From assembly GCF_041929345.1 (NCBI RefSeq), contig NZ_JBHFNQ010000143.1, positions 1 through 64,000 of the forward strand: DNA of 64,000 nt. Reading direction: 5' to 3'. Position 1 is the stretch's first letter; every line of letters starts with the position of its first letter. Origin of the DNA: Floridanema aerugineum. GTDB lineage: Bacteria > Cyanobacteriota > Cyanobacteriia > Cyanobacteriales > Aerosakkonemataceae. The notes below the pieces were generated by a model. It saw only the letters and a list, made by a program, of their open reading frames with translations. It was not told the origin of the DNA and did not search any database. The position numbers and the translations under genes are program-made. Below, piece after piece: positions 34,739 to 45,625 of this stretch.

Positions 34739-37201
34739 TTATGAGAACAGGAACGTCGTGCCAGCCGAGTCGGTAATATTGGTAGCAATATCCGCTTGGG
34801 TAAAGTTCGTGCCCACCAGAGTGAATAAAAGCTCACCTGTGTTAAAGCCTGCGTTTCCAGCGATGCCGTCGCCCACTCGGAACACAGTATTAGTAACTCC
34901 CGTAGTCGCATTTGTGACAGCACGCACATCGATCGCAGCAATCCCACTAAAGGAAAGGAAGTCTCCCCCTACACCTGTGGTAAATCCGTTAATTCTGTCT
35001 TGTCCATCGCCAAAGGCATAGCGAATCGTATCGCTACCTACACCGCCTGTAATGGTGTCAAGACCTATACCGCCAACTAAAACATCATTACCATCAGCAC
35101 CAGTTAGAACATCATCACCAGCCCCACCCAGGATCGAATCAGCGCCGATGCCACCGTTGAGGTTGTCATTACCATCACCGCCATCAAGACTATCGGCACC
35201 ACCAGCGCCCTGAAGGGTATCAGCACCACCATTACCAAACAGGATGTCGTTACCCAATCCTCCATTCAGGCTGTTATTACCTTCGCTGCCGATAATGCTA
35301 TTAGCAAGATCGTTGCCTGTGCCATTGAGCGCAGTGCCTACCAAAACTAAGTTTTCCAGGTTGCTGCCCAAAATGTAGTCGAGGCTGGAAAGGACTGTAT
35401 CAGTGCCTTCACTCAGGTTTTCTGTAATGCTATCTCCGGTGCTATCTACTATATATGTGTCGTTGCCTAGACCACCGCTCATGGCATCGTTACCTGCGCC
35501 GCCATCCAGGGTATCATCACCGCCAGCACCACTCAGAGTATCGTTGCCACCAGCACCATTGAGGGCGTTGTTGGCTTCGTTACCTGTGATGATGTTGGCA
35601 AGTTCGTTACCTGTACCACTTTGGGCAACACCGACTAAGGTGAGGTTTTCCAGGTTGCTGCTTAAGGTATAGGTGGAGGCACTAGACTGAACTGCATCTG
35701 TGCCTTCGTTGGCGTTTTCTGTAATGGTGTCGCCTGTGCTATCTACTATATATGTGTCGTTGCCTGTGCCACCAATCAGGGCATCGTTGCCGGGGCCACC
35801 ATTCAGGGTGTCATTTCCGGCACTGCCACTTAGGGTATCGTTGCCGTCACCTCCGCTGAGGTTGTTGTTGGCATTGTTACCAGTGATGTTGTTAGCTAAG
35901 GCGTTACCAGTACCGCTGACGACATTGCCCAGCAGGATCAGGTTTTCTACGTTGTTACCTAAAGTATGGTTAGCATTGGCGCGGACAGTATCATTGCCTG
36001 CGTTAGCGCTTTCGATGATGGTATCGCCAGCAGTGTAAACGTAGGTATCATTGCCACCGCTACCGATCATCCGGTCATTGCCTGCACCACCATCAATATA
36101 ATCATTGCCACCACCACCACTGAGGGTGTCGTTGCCTTCGTTGCCAAATAGGTTATCGTTGGGGCTGGTGTCAGCGCTGCTGTTCAGGACGTTATCGCTG
36201 GCATCTCCGATGTATAGACCGATCGCATCAACTGCGATCGCACCCGTCAGAGTCGCTCCCGTAAAGTTGGCACTGGAAAAGTCACCCTTCGAGAAGTCAG
36301 CGTTAGTTAAGTCGGCATTAGTGAAATTCGTACCAATAGCAGTGCCACTAATAGCCATGCCTTGTGCGTTGGCTCCTGTAAAGTTCGCCCCATCCAAACT
36401 AGCACCAGAGAATCTCGCTCCAGTCAAATTTGTGACCGTTACTGTACCATTAGCAGCCACAAAGGGGCTAAAGTTAGTGCCGCTAAAATTGACATCTTCG
36501 ACCAACAAATTACTCAGATTCGCACCCCGAAAGCTGGCGTTAGTAGCCGTTGCTGGATCGAGGGGATTGGTATCCGTCAAAGCAACCCCACTCAAATTAG
36601 CTAAATCAAAGATCGCATTTTGCAGGGTCGCATCTGTGAAATTTGCGAGTTGAAAATCAGCGCCTGTGGCGTTCACATTAACCAGGACAACGTTTTCAAT
36701 ATTCGCATCTAAGAAACTGGCATTGACTAAGGTTGACCCAGTGAAATCAGCTGATTTGAGATTCGCTTTGAAAAAATCAGCCCCGGTAAAGTTTGCCCCA
36801 GTCAAGTTAGGTGGCTCGGACTGTTCACCATTAATATTGGCTTCCCGCAGAATGGCATTGGTGAGGTTGGCACCTGATAAATTGAGGTTGAATGTGTTGA
36901 TCAGCGACATATCAGCCTGTCTGAGATCTGCGCCGCTGAGATTGACATTCTCTAAGGTTGCCAAAGATAAATTAACAGGGCCAAAGGTAGCATTGGGGGC
37001 AAAGATCGCTAGACGGGCATTAACACCAATCCAAATCGATTCAGAAAAGTTCGTGCCTCTGAGTTGGGTGCGAGTCCCCGCATTGTTGGGATCGAAGCGG
37101 ACGTTTTCCAGTCGGGCTTTAAAAAATGTGGAGCCGTTTAAGTTTTGACCTCGGAAGCTATTTCCGACTAAGTTTTGTCCTTCAAAGTTTAATACTGCCA
37201 T
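34739..37201 (-). CDS. Pentapeptide-repeat plus RTX protein 1
   Basis: This 820-residue protein has two repeat types. Residues 1-330 are pentapeptide repeats (A(N/D)Lxx; for example NLSGADLRQADMSL, ANFTGADFFKANLKSADFTG), which form a right-handed beta helix. Residues about 340-720 are RTX nonapeptides. Within them are intervening blocks around NDTYIVDSTGDTITENANEGTD. A C-terminal domain (QDRINGFTTGVGGDFLSFSG and VFRVGDGIAGNAGFNTGELL) ends in TFLFS. No N-terminal signal peptide. Both modules are extended structures, so the product is probably a long surface or matrix fibre exported by type I secretion. Near-identical to the gene at 39199 over long stretches. Confidence 0.9.
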   Translation of the reverse strand: MAVLNFEGQNLVGNSFRGQNLNGSTFFKARLENVRFDPNNAGTRTQLRGTNFSESIWIGVNARLAIFAPNATFGPVNLSLATLENVNLSGADLRQADMSLINTFNLNLSGANLTNAILREANINGEQSEPPNLTGANFTGADFFKANLKSADFTGSTLVNASFLDANIENVVLVNVNATGADFQLANFTDATLQNAIFDLANLSGVALTDTNPLDPATATNASFRGANLSNLLVEDVNFSGTNFSPFVAANGTVTVTNLTGARFSGASLDGANFTGANAQGMAISGTAIGTNFTNADLTNADFSKGDFSSANFTGATLTGAIAVDAIGLYIGDASDNVLNSSADTSPNDNLFGNEGNDTLSGGGGNDYIDGGAGNDRMIGSGGNDTYVYTAGDTIIESANAGNDTVRANANHTLGNNVENLILLGNVVSGTGNALANNITGNNANNNLSGGDGNDTLSGSAGNDTLNGGPGNDALIGGTGNDTYIVDSTGDTITENANEGTDAVQSSASTYTLSSNLENLTLVGVAQSGTGNELANIITGNEANNALNGAGGNDTLSGAGGDDTLDGGAGNDAMSGGLGNDTYIVDSTGDSITENLSEGTDTVLSSLDYILGSNLENLVLVGTALNGTGNDLANSIIGSEGNNSLNGGLGNDILFGNGGADTLQGAGGADSLDGGDGNDNLNGGIGADSILGGAGDDVLTGADGNDVLVGGIGLDTITGGVGSDTIRYAFGDGQDRINGFTTGVGGDFLSFSGIAAIDVRAVTNATTGVTNTVFRVGDGIAGNAGFNTGELLFTLVGTNFTQADIATNITDSAGTTFLFS

Positions 37202-37265
37202 GATGCTATTTTGCTTGGTAAAGTTTTGTCAGATGTGAGCAGCTATTGCTCTGTAAAATTTTGTC

Positions 37266-39017
37266 TTAAGAGAATTGGAAGACAGGACGGTTGATTGGGT
37301 CAACGTTGGTGTTGACGTTTCCGGCAGTGAAGGAGGTATTGGCAAGGGTAATCAACAAACTACCTGTGCTAAATCCAGCGTTACCAGCAATGCCATCTCC
37401 GATGCGGAATTCTGCACTACCATTGACTACACGCACGTCAATTGCAGCAATGCCACTGAAGGAAAGGATGTCTCCTCCTGTTCCTCTGGTAAATCCGTTG
37501 ATGATGTCGCTGCCATCACCACTGCTGTAGCGAAAGGTGTCAATATCAGCACCGCCGTTGAGGGTATCGTTACCTAAACCGCCAACGAGGATGTCGGTAC
37601 CAGCATCGCCATTGAGTCGATCGCCATCTGCACCGCCAAACAAGGTATCAATCCCAAATCCGCCGTTGAGAACGTCACTACCGATGCCGCCATCAAGATA
37701 ATCATTGGCATCACGTCCGTTGAGGGTGTCGTTGCCTTGATTGCCGAAGATGTTATCGTTGGAGTTTGTGCCGTTAATCGTATTGTTGGCGGCAGTGCCT
37801 ACTGTTAAACCGATCGCACCCGTTGCCGTCGCCCCCGTGAGATCTGCACCAAAGAAAGTGGCATTGGTGAAATTAACGTTATTGAGATTGGCATTTACTA
37901 AACTGGCATTAATGAAATCAGCATCAACTGCGATCGCACTACTCAGATTTGCCCCAGTCAGATTAGCACCAGTGAAGTTAACTTTTGACAAGTCAGCATT
38001 CTGCAACCGAGCATTGGAGAAGTTCGCGTTTGTGGCAACGGCATCGATCGCGATCGCACCTGTCAGATTTGCGCCAGTAAAAGTAGCATTAGTAAAATCG
38101 CCAGTCGATAAATCAGCATTCACTAAACGGGCATTAGTGAAATTTGCATTTGTAGCCAGTCCGTTGATGAAAACCCCTTCTCCATTAATTTGAGTCAGAT
38201 TTGCTCCACTCAAATTACTGTCATTAAGTCTCGCTCCCGTTAAGTTTGTAACTGTTACCGTGCCATTAGCAGCTACAAAAGGACTGAAATTTGCCCCGCT
38301 GAAATTGTCATCGTCGGCGATAAATCCACTCAGATTAGCACCCCGAAAACTGGTAGCACTGAGATTGATTGGATCGACAGGATTGGTATCACTTAAAGTA
38401 ATGCCACTCAAATTAGCTAAGTCAAAAATCGAGTTTTCCAGGGTGACATCGGTGAAATTTGCTAACCGAAAATCCGCCCCAGTTGCATTCACATTTACCA
38501 AGACAATATTTTCGATGTTCGCTCCTTGAAAATTAGCATTAATCAAGGTCGAACCTGTAAAATCAGCCGCTTTTAAATTAGCAAGCTCTAAGTTAGCGCG
38601 GGTAAAATTAGCTCCGGTTAGATTGGGTCGATCGGACTGTTCCCCACTCAGATTAGCTTGGAACAGATTGGCATCAGTCAAATTAGCATTGGACAGATTG
38701 ATACTTAAAGTGTTGATCAGCGATAGATCGGCTTGTGTCAAATCTGCACCGCTAAAATCGACATTCTCTAATGTTGCTAAGGATAAATTAGCAGGGCCAA
38801 AGCTCGCATTAGGTGCAAAAATCGCTTGACGGGCATCCACACCAATCCAAATAGATTCAGCAAAATTAGTGCCTCTTAATTGTGTTTGAACCCCCGCACT
38901 ATTGGGATCGAAACGAACGTTTTCCAGTCTAGCTTTAAAAAACGTCGAACCGTTGAGATCTTGACCTCTAAAATCATTTCCAACTAAGTTTTGTTCTTCA
39001 AAGTTTAACGCTGGCAT
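37266..39017 (-). CDS. Pentapeptide-repeat plus RTX protein 2
   Basis: This 583-residue protein is a shorter version of its neighbours. Residues 1-405 are pentapeptide repeats (ANLSGEQSDRPNLTGANFTR, ATFTGANLTGAIAIDAVATN), including an extra block of repeats absent from copies 1 and 3. Only about 85 residues of RTX (DANDYLDGGIGSDVLNGGFG) follow. The end matches the family (SDIINGFTRGTGGDILSFSG). I took the ATG at 39017 with GAGGA upstream. It is 64 bases from the next gene on the same strand. It is expected to be an exported beta-helical protein. Confidence 0.9.
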   Translation of the reverse strand: MPALNFEEQNLVGNDFRGQDLNGSTFFKARLENVRFDPNSAGVQTQLRGTNFAESIWIGVDARQAIFAPNASFGPANLSLATLENVDFSGADLTQADLSLINTLSINLSNANLTDANLFQANLSGEQSDRPNLTGANFTRANLELANLKAADFTGSTLINANFQGANIENIVLVNVNATGADFRLANFTDVTLENSIFDLANLSGITLSDTNPVDPINLSATSFRGANLSGFIADDDNFSGANFSPFVAANGTVTVTNLTGARLNDSNLSGANLTQINGEGVFINGLATNANFTNARLVNADLSTGDFTNATFTGANLTGAIAIDAVATNANFSNARLQNADLSKVNFTGANLTGANLSSAIAVDADFINASLVNANLNNVNFTNATFFGADLTGATATGAIGLTVGTAANNTINGTNSNDNIFGNQGNDTLNGRDANDYLDGGIGSDVLNGGFGIDTLFGGADGDRLNGDAGTDILVGGLGNDTLNGGADIDTFRYSSGDGSDIINGFTRGTGGDILSFSGIAAIDVRVVNGSAEFRIGDGIAGNAGFSTGSLLITLANTSFTAGNVNTNVDPINRPVFQFS

Positions 39018-39198
39018 GATGCAATCCTCACACAAAAATTCCTGATCTCGAAGCCCCTAGATATAGATGCAAATTTAAAAATTTTGACTGTCGCTAAAAG
39101 TTAGGTTAAAGAGTTAGTTTTGCCAAACTTTTACAAGCATAGGTTCGATGCACCCTTGACAAAAGCGATCGTCAACCAACCGCCGATCGCGCTTTCAA

Positions 39199-41499
39199 TT
39201 ACGAGAACAAGAATGTAGTTCCAGCCGAGTCAGTAATATTGGTAGCAATATCCGCTTGGGTGAAGCCAGTACCAGCAAGAGTCAGTAAAAGCTCACCTGT
39301 GTTAAAGCCTGCGTTTCCGGCGATGCCGTCGCCCACTCGGAACACAGTATTAGTAACTCCCGTAGTCGCATTTGTAACGGCACGCACATCGATCGCAGCA
39401 ATCCCACTAAAGGAAAGGAAGTCTCCACCCGCGCCTGTGACAAATCCGTTAATTCTGTCTTGCCCATCACCACTGGCATAACGAATCGTATCGCTACCTA
39501 CACCTCCAGTAATCGTGTCATTGCCAACACCGCCGACCAAAATATCATTACCATCAACGCCAGTTAGGACATCATCACCAGCCCCACCCAGAATCGAATC
39601 AGCGCCGATGCCACCGTTGAGGTTGTCATTACCATCACCACCATCAAGACTATCGGCACCACCAGCACCTTGGAGAGTATCCACACCACCATTGCCAAAC
39701 AGGATATCGTTGCCCAATCCTCCATTCAGGTTATTATTACCTTCGTTGCCTGTGATGTTATTGGCGAGATCGTTGCCTGTGCCATTGAGCGCAGCGCCTA
39801 CCAAAACCAGGTTTTCCAGGTTGCCACCCAAGATGTAGTCGAGGTTGGAAATAACTGTATCAGTGCCTTCGTTCAGGTTTTCCAGAATTACGTCGCTGGC
39901 ACTATCAATAATATAGGTGTCGTTGCCTACACCTCCCGCCAAGCTATCATTGCCTGTGCCGCCGTCGAGGGTATCATCACCACCAGCGCCACTTAAGGTA
40001 TCGTTTCCGGCTTCACCTTTCAAGTTGTTGTTGCTGGCGTTACCTGTAATCGTATTGGCGAGATCGTTGCCAACGCCTTCTATAGCTGCACCTGTAAGAT
40101 TTAGTCTTTCTATATGGCTGCTTAAGGTATAGGTAGTAGCGGTAGATTGGACAGTATCAGTTCCTTGGCTGGCAAGTTCAATAATGACATCCCCAGAAGT
40201 GTTGACAGTGTAGGTGTCGTTACCTGCTCCACCTTTCATGGTGTCATTACCAACACCGCCGTTGAGATTATCGTTACCTGCGCCCCCGTCGAGATAATCA
40301 TCTCCCCCAAGTCCAGTCAGGTTGTCGCTGCCTTCAAAGCCGAAGATGTTATCGTTATCTGCTGTGCCGCTCAGGGCGTTATTACCGCTATCCCCACGAA
40401 TGATACCAACGACATCAACCAGAATAGCACCTGTGAGGTCTGCACCTACCAAGGTCGCACCTGTAAAGTTGACTTTCGACAGGTCAGCATTATTCAGCTT
40501 GGCATTGGTGAAATTTGCACCAATGGCAATTCCATCAACCCACTTGACACCTGTGAAGTCTGCACCAGTCAGGTTAGCGTTTGTAAAGTCGCCTTTAGAT
40601 AAGTCAGCGTTAACTAAACGAGCATTGGTGAAATTGGCACCAATAGCAGTTCCATTGAAGAATAAGCCTTCTGCATTGGCTTGGGTGAAGTTGGCTCCAC
40701 TTAAATCAGTATCAGAAAATTTAGCGCCAATGAGGTTTGTTGAAGTAACGGTGCCATTGCTAGCAACAAAGGCACTAAAATCAGCCCCGGTAAAAACGGC
40801 ATCATCTGCCATAAAGCCGCTTAAATTAGCACCGCGAAACCTGACATTGCCTGTCTGTCCAGGTTCGAGTGGGGCATCACTCAAGAAGACACCACTGAAA
40901 TTAGCTAAGTCAAAGATCGAGTTTTGCAGGGTGATATCTGTTAATTTTGCTAACCGGAAATCTGCACCCGTTGCATTAACGTTGACTAGAAGCGTGGCTT
41001 CTAAGTCGGCTTCTTCAAACTTGGCATTCGCTAGAGTAGATCCGTTAAAGTCAGCCGCTTTCAGTTTTGCTTTGTAGAAATCAGCCCCGGTAAAGTTGGC
41101 TCCTGCAAGATTCGGTCGATCGGACTGTTCGCCACTCAGATTCGCTTCTCGTAAACTGGCGTTGGTCAGGTTGGCGTTTCTTAGGTTGATTTGTTTTGTG
41201 CTAACTAATGATAAATTTGCTCCGGTTAGGTTGGCTCCCTGGAAACTGACAAATTCTAAGGTTGCTTTAAAAAAACTAGCTGGCCCAAAGTTGGCATTAG
41301 GTGCAAATACGGCTCTCGCTGCATTTACATTGCTCAAAAATGCTTCTTCAAAGTTGGTGCCTCTTAGTTGTGTGGCTTGTGTAGTGAATCCAAATTGGAC
41401 ACCATAGAGCTTTGCTTTGAAAAACGTGGAGCCATTTAGGTTTTGACCGCTGAAGTCATTTCCTGTAAGTAATTGTTCGCTAAAGTTTAGAGCCGCCAT
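39199..41499 (-). CDS. Pentapeptide-repeat plus RTX protein 3
   Basis: This 766-residue protein is the first gene of the cluster. Pentapeptide repeats run to about residue 350 (MAALNFSEQLLTGNDFSGQN start, ANLTGANLSLVSTKQINLRN). RTX repeats run from about 375 to 670, and the conserved C-terminus follows (QDRINGFVTGAGGDFLSFSG, ITDSAGTTFLFS). The 3' third is nearly identical in DNA to the gene at 34739, which suggests recent duplication or gene conversion. GGGGAT lies before the ATG. The upstream gap (41500-42395) probably holds the cluster promoter. Confidence 0.9.
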   Translation of the reverse strand: MAALNFSEQLLTGNDFSGQNLNGSTFFKAKLYGVQFGFTTQATQLRGTNFEEAFLSNVNAARAVFAPNANFGPASFFKATLEFVSFQGANLTGANLSLVSTKQINLRNANLTNASLREANLSGEQSDRPNLAGANFTGADFYKAKLKAADFNGSTLANAKFEEADLEATLLVNVNATGADFRLAKLTDITLQNSIFDLANFSGVFLSDAPLEPGQTGNVRFRGANLSGFMADDAVFTGADFSAFVASNGTVTSTNLIGAKFSDTDLSGANFTQANAEGLFFNGTAIGANFTNARLVNADLSKGDFTNANLTGADFTGVKWVDGIAIGANFTNAKLNNADLSKVNFTGATLVGADLTGAILVDVVGIIRGDSGNNALSGTADNDNIFGFEGSDNLTGLGGDDYLDGGAGNDNLNGGVGNDTMKGGAGNDTYTVNTSGDVIIELASQGTDTVQSTATTYTLSSHIERLNLTGAAIEGVGNDLANTITGNASNNNLKGEAGNDTLSGAGGDDTLDGGTGNDSLAGGVGNDTYIIDSASDVILENLNEGTDTVISNLDYILGGNLENLVLVGAALNGTGNDLANNITGNEGNNNLNGGLGNDILFGNGGVDTLQGAGGADSLDGGDGNDNLNGGIGADSILGGAGDDVLTGVDGNDILVGGVGNDTITGGVGSDTIRYASGDGQDRINGFVTGAGGDFLSFSGIAAIDVRAVTNATTGVTNTVFRVGDGIAGNAGFNTGELLLTLAGTGFTQADIATNITDSAGTTFLFS

Positions 41500-42395
41500 T
41501 CAAAATTATCCCCAATCAGGTCTGTAAAAACACGCGAGAATCTGTGTCAAGTAAAACTTTGCTTGCACAAATAGGTTGATATATACAAAAGCATTCGCAA
41601 GTATAACCAGACCCTAAATCAAGCCTGATTTAAGTAATTTCACTTACTTGATATATAAGGTGAAAGCCAGAGATTTATCTAGAAAAAGTACTATTACTAG
41701 TACCCTGGGTTCACTTGTTACAAACAATCAAGTTTTATTGATTATTTATAAAAATACAAAAACAGCATTACTGCCGTCAAGGGAAAAACAATAGGTAATT
41801 TCATTGGATAAAAGTTTGTTCATAGAGAACTACTTAGTAGCTTTACCTAATTTTCAAATATATGTTTTAGTGATTTTATTGATCAAGTATAAAAAACTGT
41901 TTGGTTGCCAGAGTTTTGTCAAAGTTGATAAATCTTTGCCTAGTCAAGCTTTCAGGCTACTTTTAATTTGTAAATACAAAATATTAATAAATTAATTTGT
42001 ATTATTTATTACTCATTTATCTGTTTAACTGCGAGACAATACTGAGATGAGATTTATGAAGTTTCTATGAAGTAATAAATGAATAGCCGGAAAAAACTAC
42101 CTACAGACATATATTGAGAAACAAACTTTTTCAGTAAAATATCTACCCGCAGGTAGATGGCTAACAGCCTGGTCAGTTATAAAAGATTCGCAAAATGAGG
42201 AATTTTAGGGGAATTGTTCCCAACATGGAAGTTTTAAGAGCAGGTGGTATGGTGGAAGCGATCGCTTGTCAAGAGAATCTTAAGCTAAATTTTATTAAGT
42301 CTAGTTTATTTCCGTAAAGGAGTATAATAAATTACTGGAGTTAACAGATTCCGTAGATTTCAGCTTCGGGAAATTGCATTTGAGAAATTAAAAGG
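41500..42395. other. Long AT-rich intergenic region upstream of the RTX cluster
   Basis: About 900 bases between divergent genes. A 63-codon plus-strand frame at 41804-41995 has no ribosome site and a composition like random AT-rich DNA, so I do not call it. ATCTACCCGCAGGTAGAT (42141-42158) is an inverted repeat with 7-base arms. It may bind a regulator. The region should contain the promoter of the RTX cluster and that of the MFS gene. Confidence 0.55.
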
Positions 42396-43777
42396 ATGGA
42401 AAGAACAAAAGTTTTTGGAATGCCACCTGAACAAGGCAGATGGTTGTATATTCCATTAGGATTAATAGTATTACTGTGTCTGGGTACAGTTTACTCATGG
42501 AGCATTTTCCGCAAGCCGTTAGAAAAAGCATTTAATATTGGAGCTACGGAAAGTTTATTACCGTTCACAGTATTGTTGGTAGTTTTTGCGATTTTAATGC
42601 CTGTTACTGGCTTTTTTATCGATAAATATGGCTGTCGCACAGTAACAGCTGTTGCAATACTGCTCGGTTAAGCATTATTTGCCTTTGTAGGGGCGAAGCA
42701 TTCGGACATAAAATCTAGGGTTTGAGTCATAAATTGTCGCCCGAATGCTTCGCCCCTACTCTTAACCGAGCAGTATTGACAGCTGTTGGGGGTGTCATCA
42801 CTGGATTAGGTTATATTTTATCAAGTTTTGCCAGCGATATTTCTACCTTAGTTTTCACTTATGGAGTGATTGCAGGTGCAGGGGTAGGGATTGCTTACGG
42901 AGTACCTTTAGCTGTGGCGGCTAGATGGTTTCCTGATAAAAAGGGTTTAGCAGTTGGCTTAACAGTAATTGGTTTTGGTTTATCGCCTTTAGTCACGGCA
43001 CCGATTGCCAAAAGTTTGATTGAAACTTATCAAGTAGCAAAAAGTTTCTTGATTTTAGGGATTGCTTTTACCATCATTATTTTGTTGATTTCTGCGACGC
43101 TAAGTTTTCCGCCAAGGGAATGGAAACCCGCAGGTTGGGAGTCTTCCCAATCAGTGAGAATGGCAACAAATGATGATGTGCAAATGTTGCAAACTTCATC
43201 ATTTTATGGATTGTGGATTTGCTATACTATTGGTACTTTTGTGGGACTGTCAGCGATCGGTATTTCCAGCCCAGTTGCCCAAGAAATTATTAAACTGGAT
43301 GCCGGAACTGCGGCAGCAACAGTTTCACTTTTTGCGGTATTTAATGGTTTAGGTCGTCCTTTATTCGGTTGGTTAGCAGATAAATATAAACCGAGAAATG
43401 CTGCCATGATTAATTACGTCCTAATCCTAATCGCTGCGATTTTAATGAGTAGCGCTGGACAAGGGAATGTCGCTAGTTATTTGGGAGCTTTTTGTCTATT
43501 TTGGTTGTCTTTGGGCGGTTGGTTGGCTATTGCTCCCACAGCGACTTTAACTCTGTTTAATCCTACAAATTACGCTCAAAATTACGGGATTGTGTTCACC
43601 GCTTATGGTGTGGGTGCTTTTTTAGGTACGATCGTAGCAGGCAGCATCAGAGACATTTTTGGTAGCTACACCTACGCTTTCTATGTCACTGGTGTTCTGG
43701 CAATTGTTGGCATAATTTGTGCTTGGTTTTTACTGAAGCGCTCTTGGAAAGTTTCATCGGAAATGGATCTTTCTTAA
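42396..43777 (+). pseudogene. MFS transporter (OxlT-like), disrupted by a MITE
   Basis: Two frames encode one major facilitator protein, split by a 124-bp insertion at 42655-42778. The N-part (MERTKVFGMPPEQGRWLYIP to GCRTVTAV) holds the first helices and the C-part from GGVITGLGYILSSFAS holds the rest. Removing the insert plus one 10-base duplication (ACAGCTGTTG) restores a 1248-base frame of 415 codons. It reads GCRTVTAVGGVITGLG across the joint. The family (oxalate/formate antiporter-like) has 12 helices and about 400-430 residues. As it stands, the frame hits TAA just inside the element, so no full protein is made. The second part could only be made from an internal ATG in the element. The transporter's substrate is unknown. 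Confidence 0.9.
42655..42778. mobile_element. 124-bp MITE inside the MFS gene
   Basis: The terminal inverted repeats CAATACTGCTCGGTTAAG and CTTAACCGAGCAGTATTG are perfect over 18 bases. Just inside are arms GTAGGGGCGAAGCATTCGG and CCGAATGCTTCGCCCCTAC. The element is flanked by a 10-bp direct repeat ACAGCTGTTG (42645-42654 and 42779-42788), the target duplication. No open frame encodes a transposase, so it must be moved by another element's enzyme. The flanks and TIRs are intact, so the insertion looks recent. Confidence 0.92.
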
Positions 43778-43779
43778 AG

Positions 43780-43825
43780 AGGGTACAGGTTACAGGGTAC
43801 AGGGTACAGGGTACAGGGTACAGGG
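43780..43825. repeat. 7-bp GGGTACA tandem array
   Basis: Six GGGTACA units, one variant (GGTTACA), start just after the MFS stop codon. They precede the 8-bp minisatellite by about 48 bases. Confidence 0.85.
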
Positions 43826-44040
43826 AAAATTTTGACCAAGATTTACAGATTTACCAATGGTTTTAGTAGCTATCACCTTGTCACCTTGTCACCTTGTCCC
43901 CTTGTCCCCTTGTCACCTTGTCACCTTGTCACCTTGTCACCTTGTCACCTTGTCACCTTGTCACCTTGTCACCTTGTCCCATTGTCACCTTGTCACCTTG
44001 TCACCTTGTCACCTTGTCACCTTGTCACCTTGTCCCATTG

Positions 44041-45588
<1,548 letters not shown>

Positions 45589-45625
45589 AATTTCAGCTAT
45601 AAAAACCTAAACTTTTTTGTGTTCT

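Noticed and set aside
30529..41407. Long open frames on the plus strand opposite the RTX and pentapeptide genes
   Set aside because: They are frame shadows created by the repetitive codons of the real genes. They have no ribosome sites and their products are Ser/Pro/Ala-rich low complexity.
41804..41995. 63-codon frame in the gap upstream of the RTX cluster
   Set aside because: No ribosome site, AT-rich random-like composition, and no recognisable family. Called as intergenic.
42722..43777. Separate intact MFS gene starting inside the MITE
   Set aside because: The first 20 residues come from the MITE and the frame lacks the first helices. It is the 3' part of the disrupted gene.
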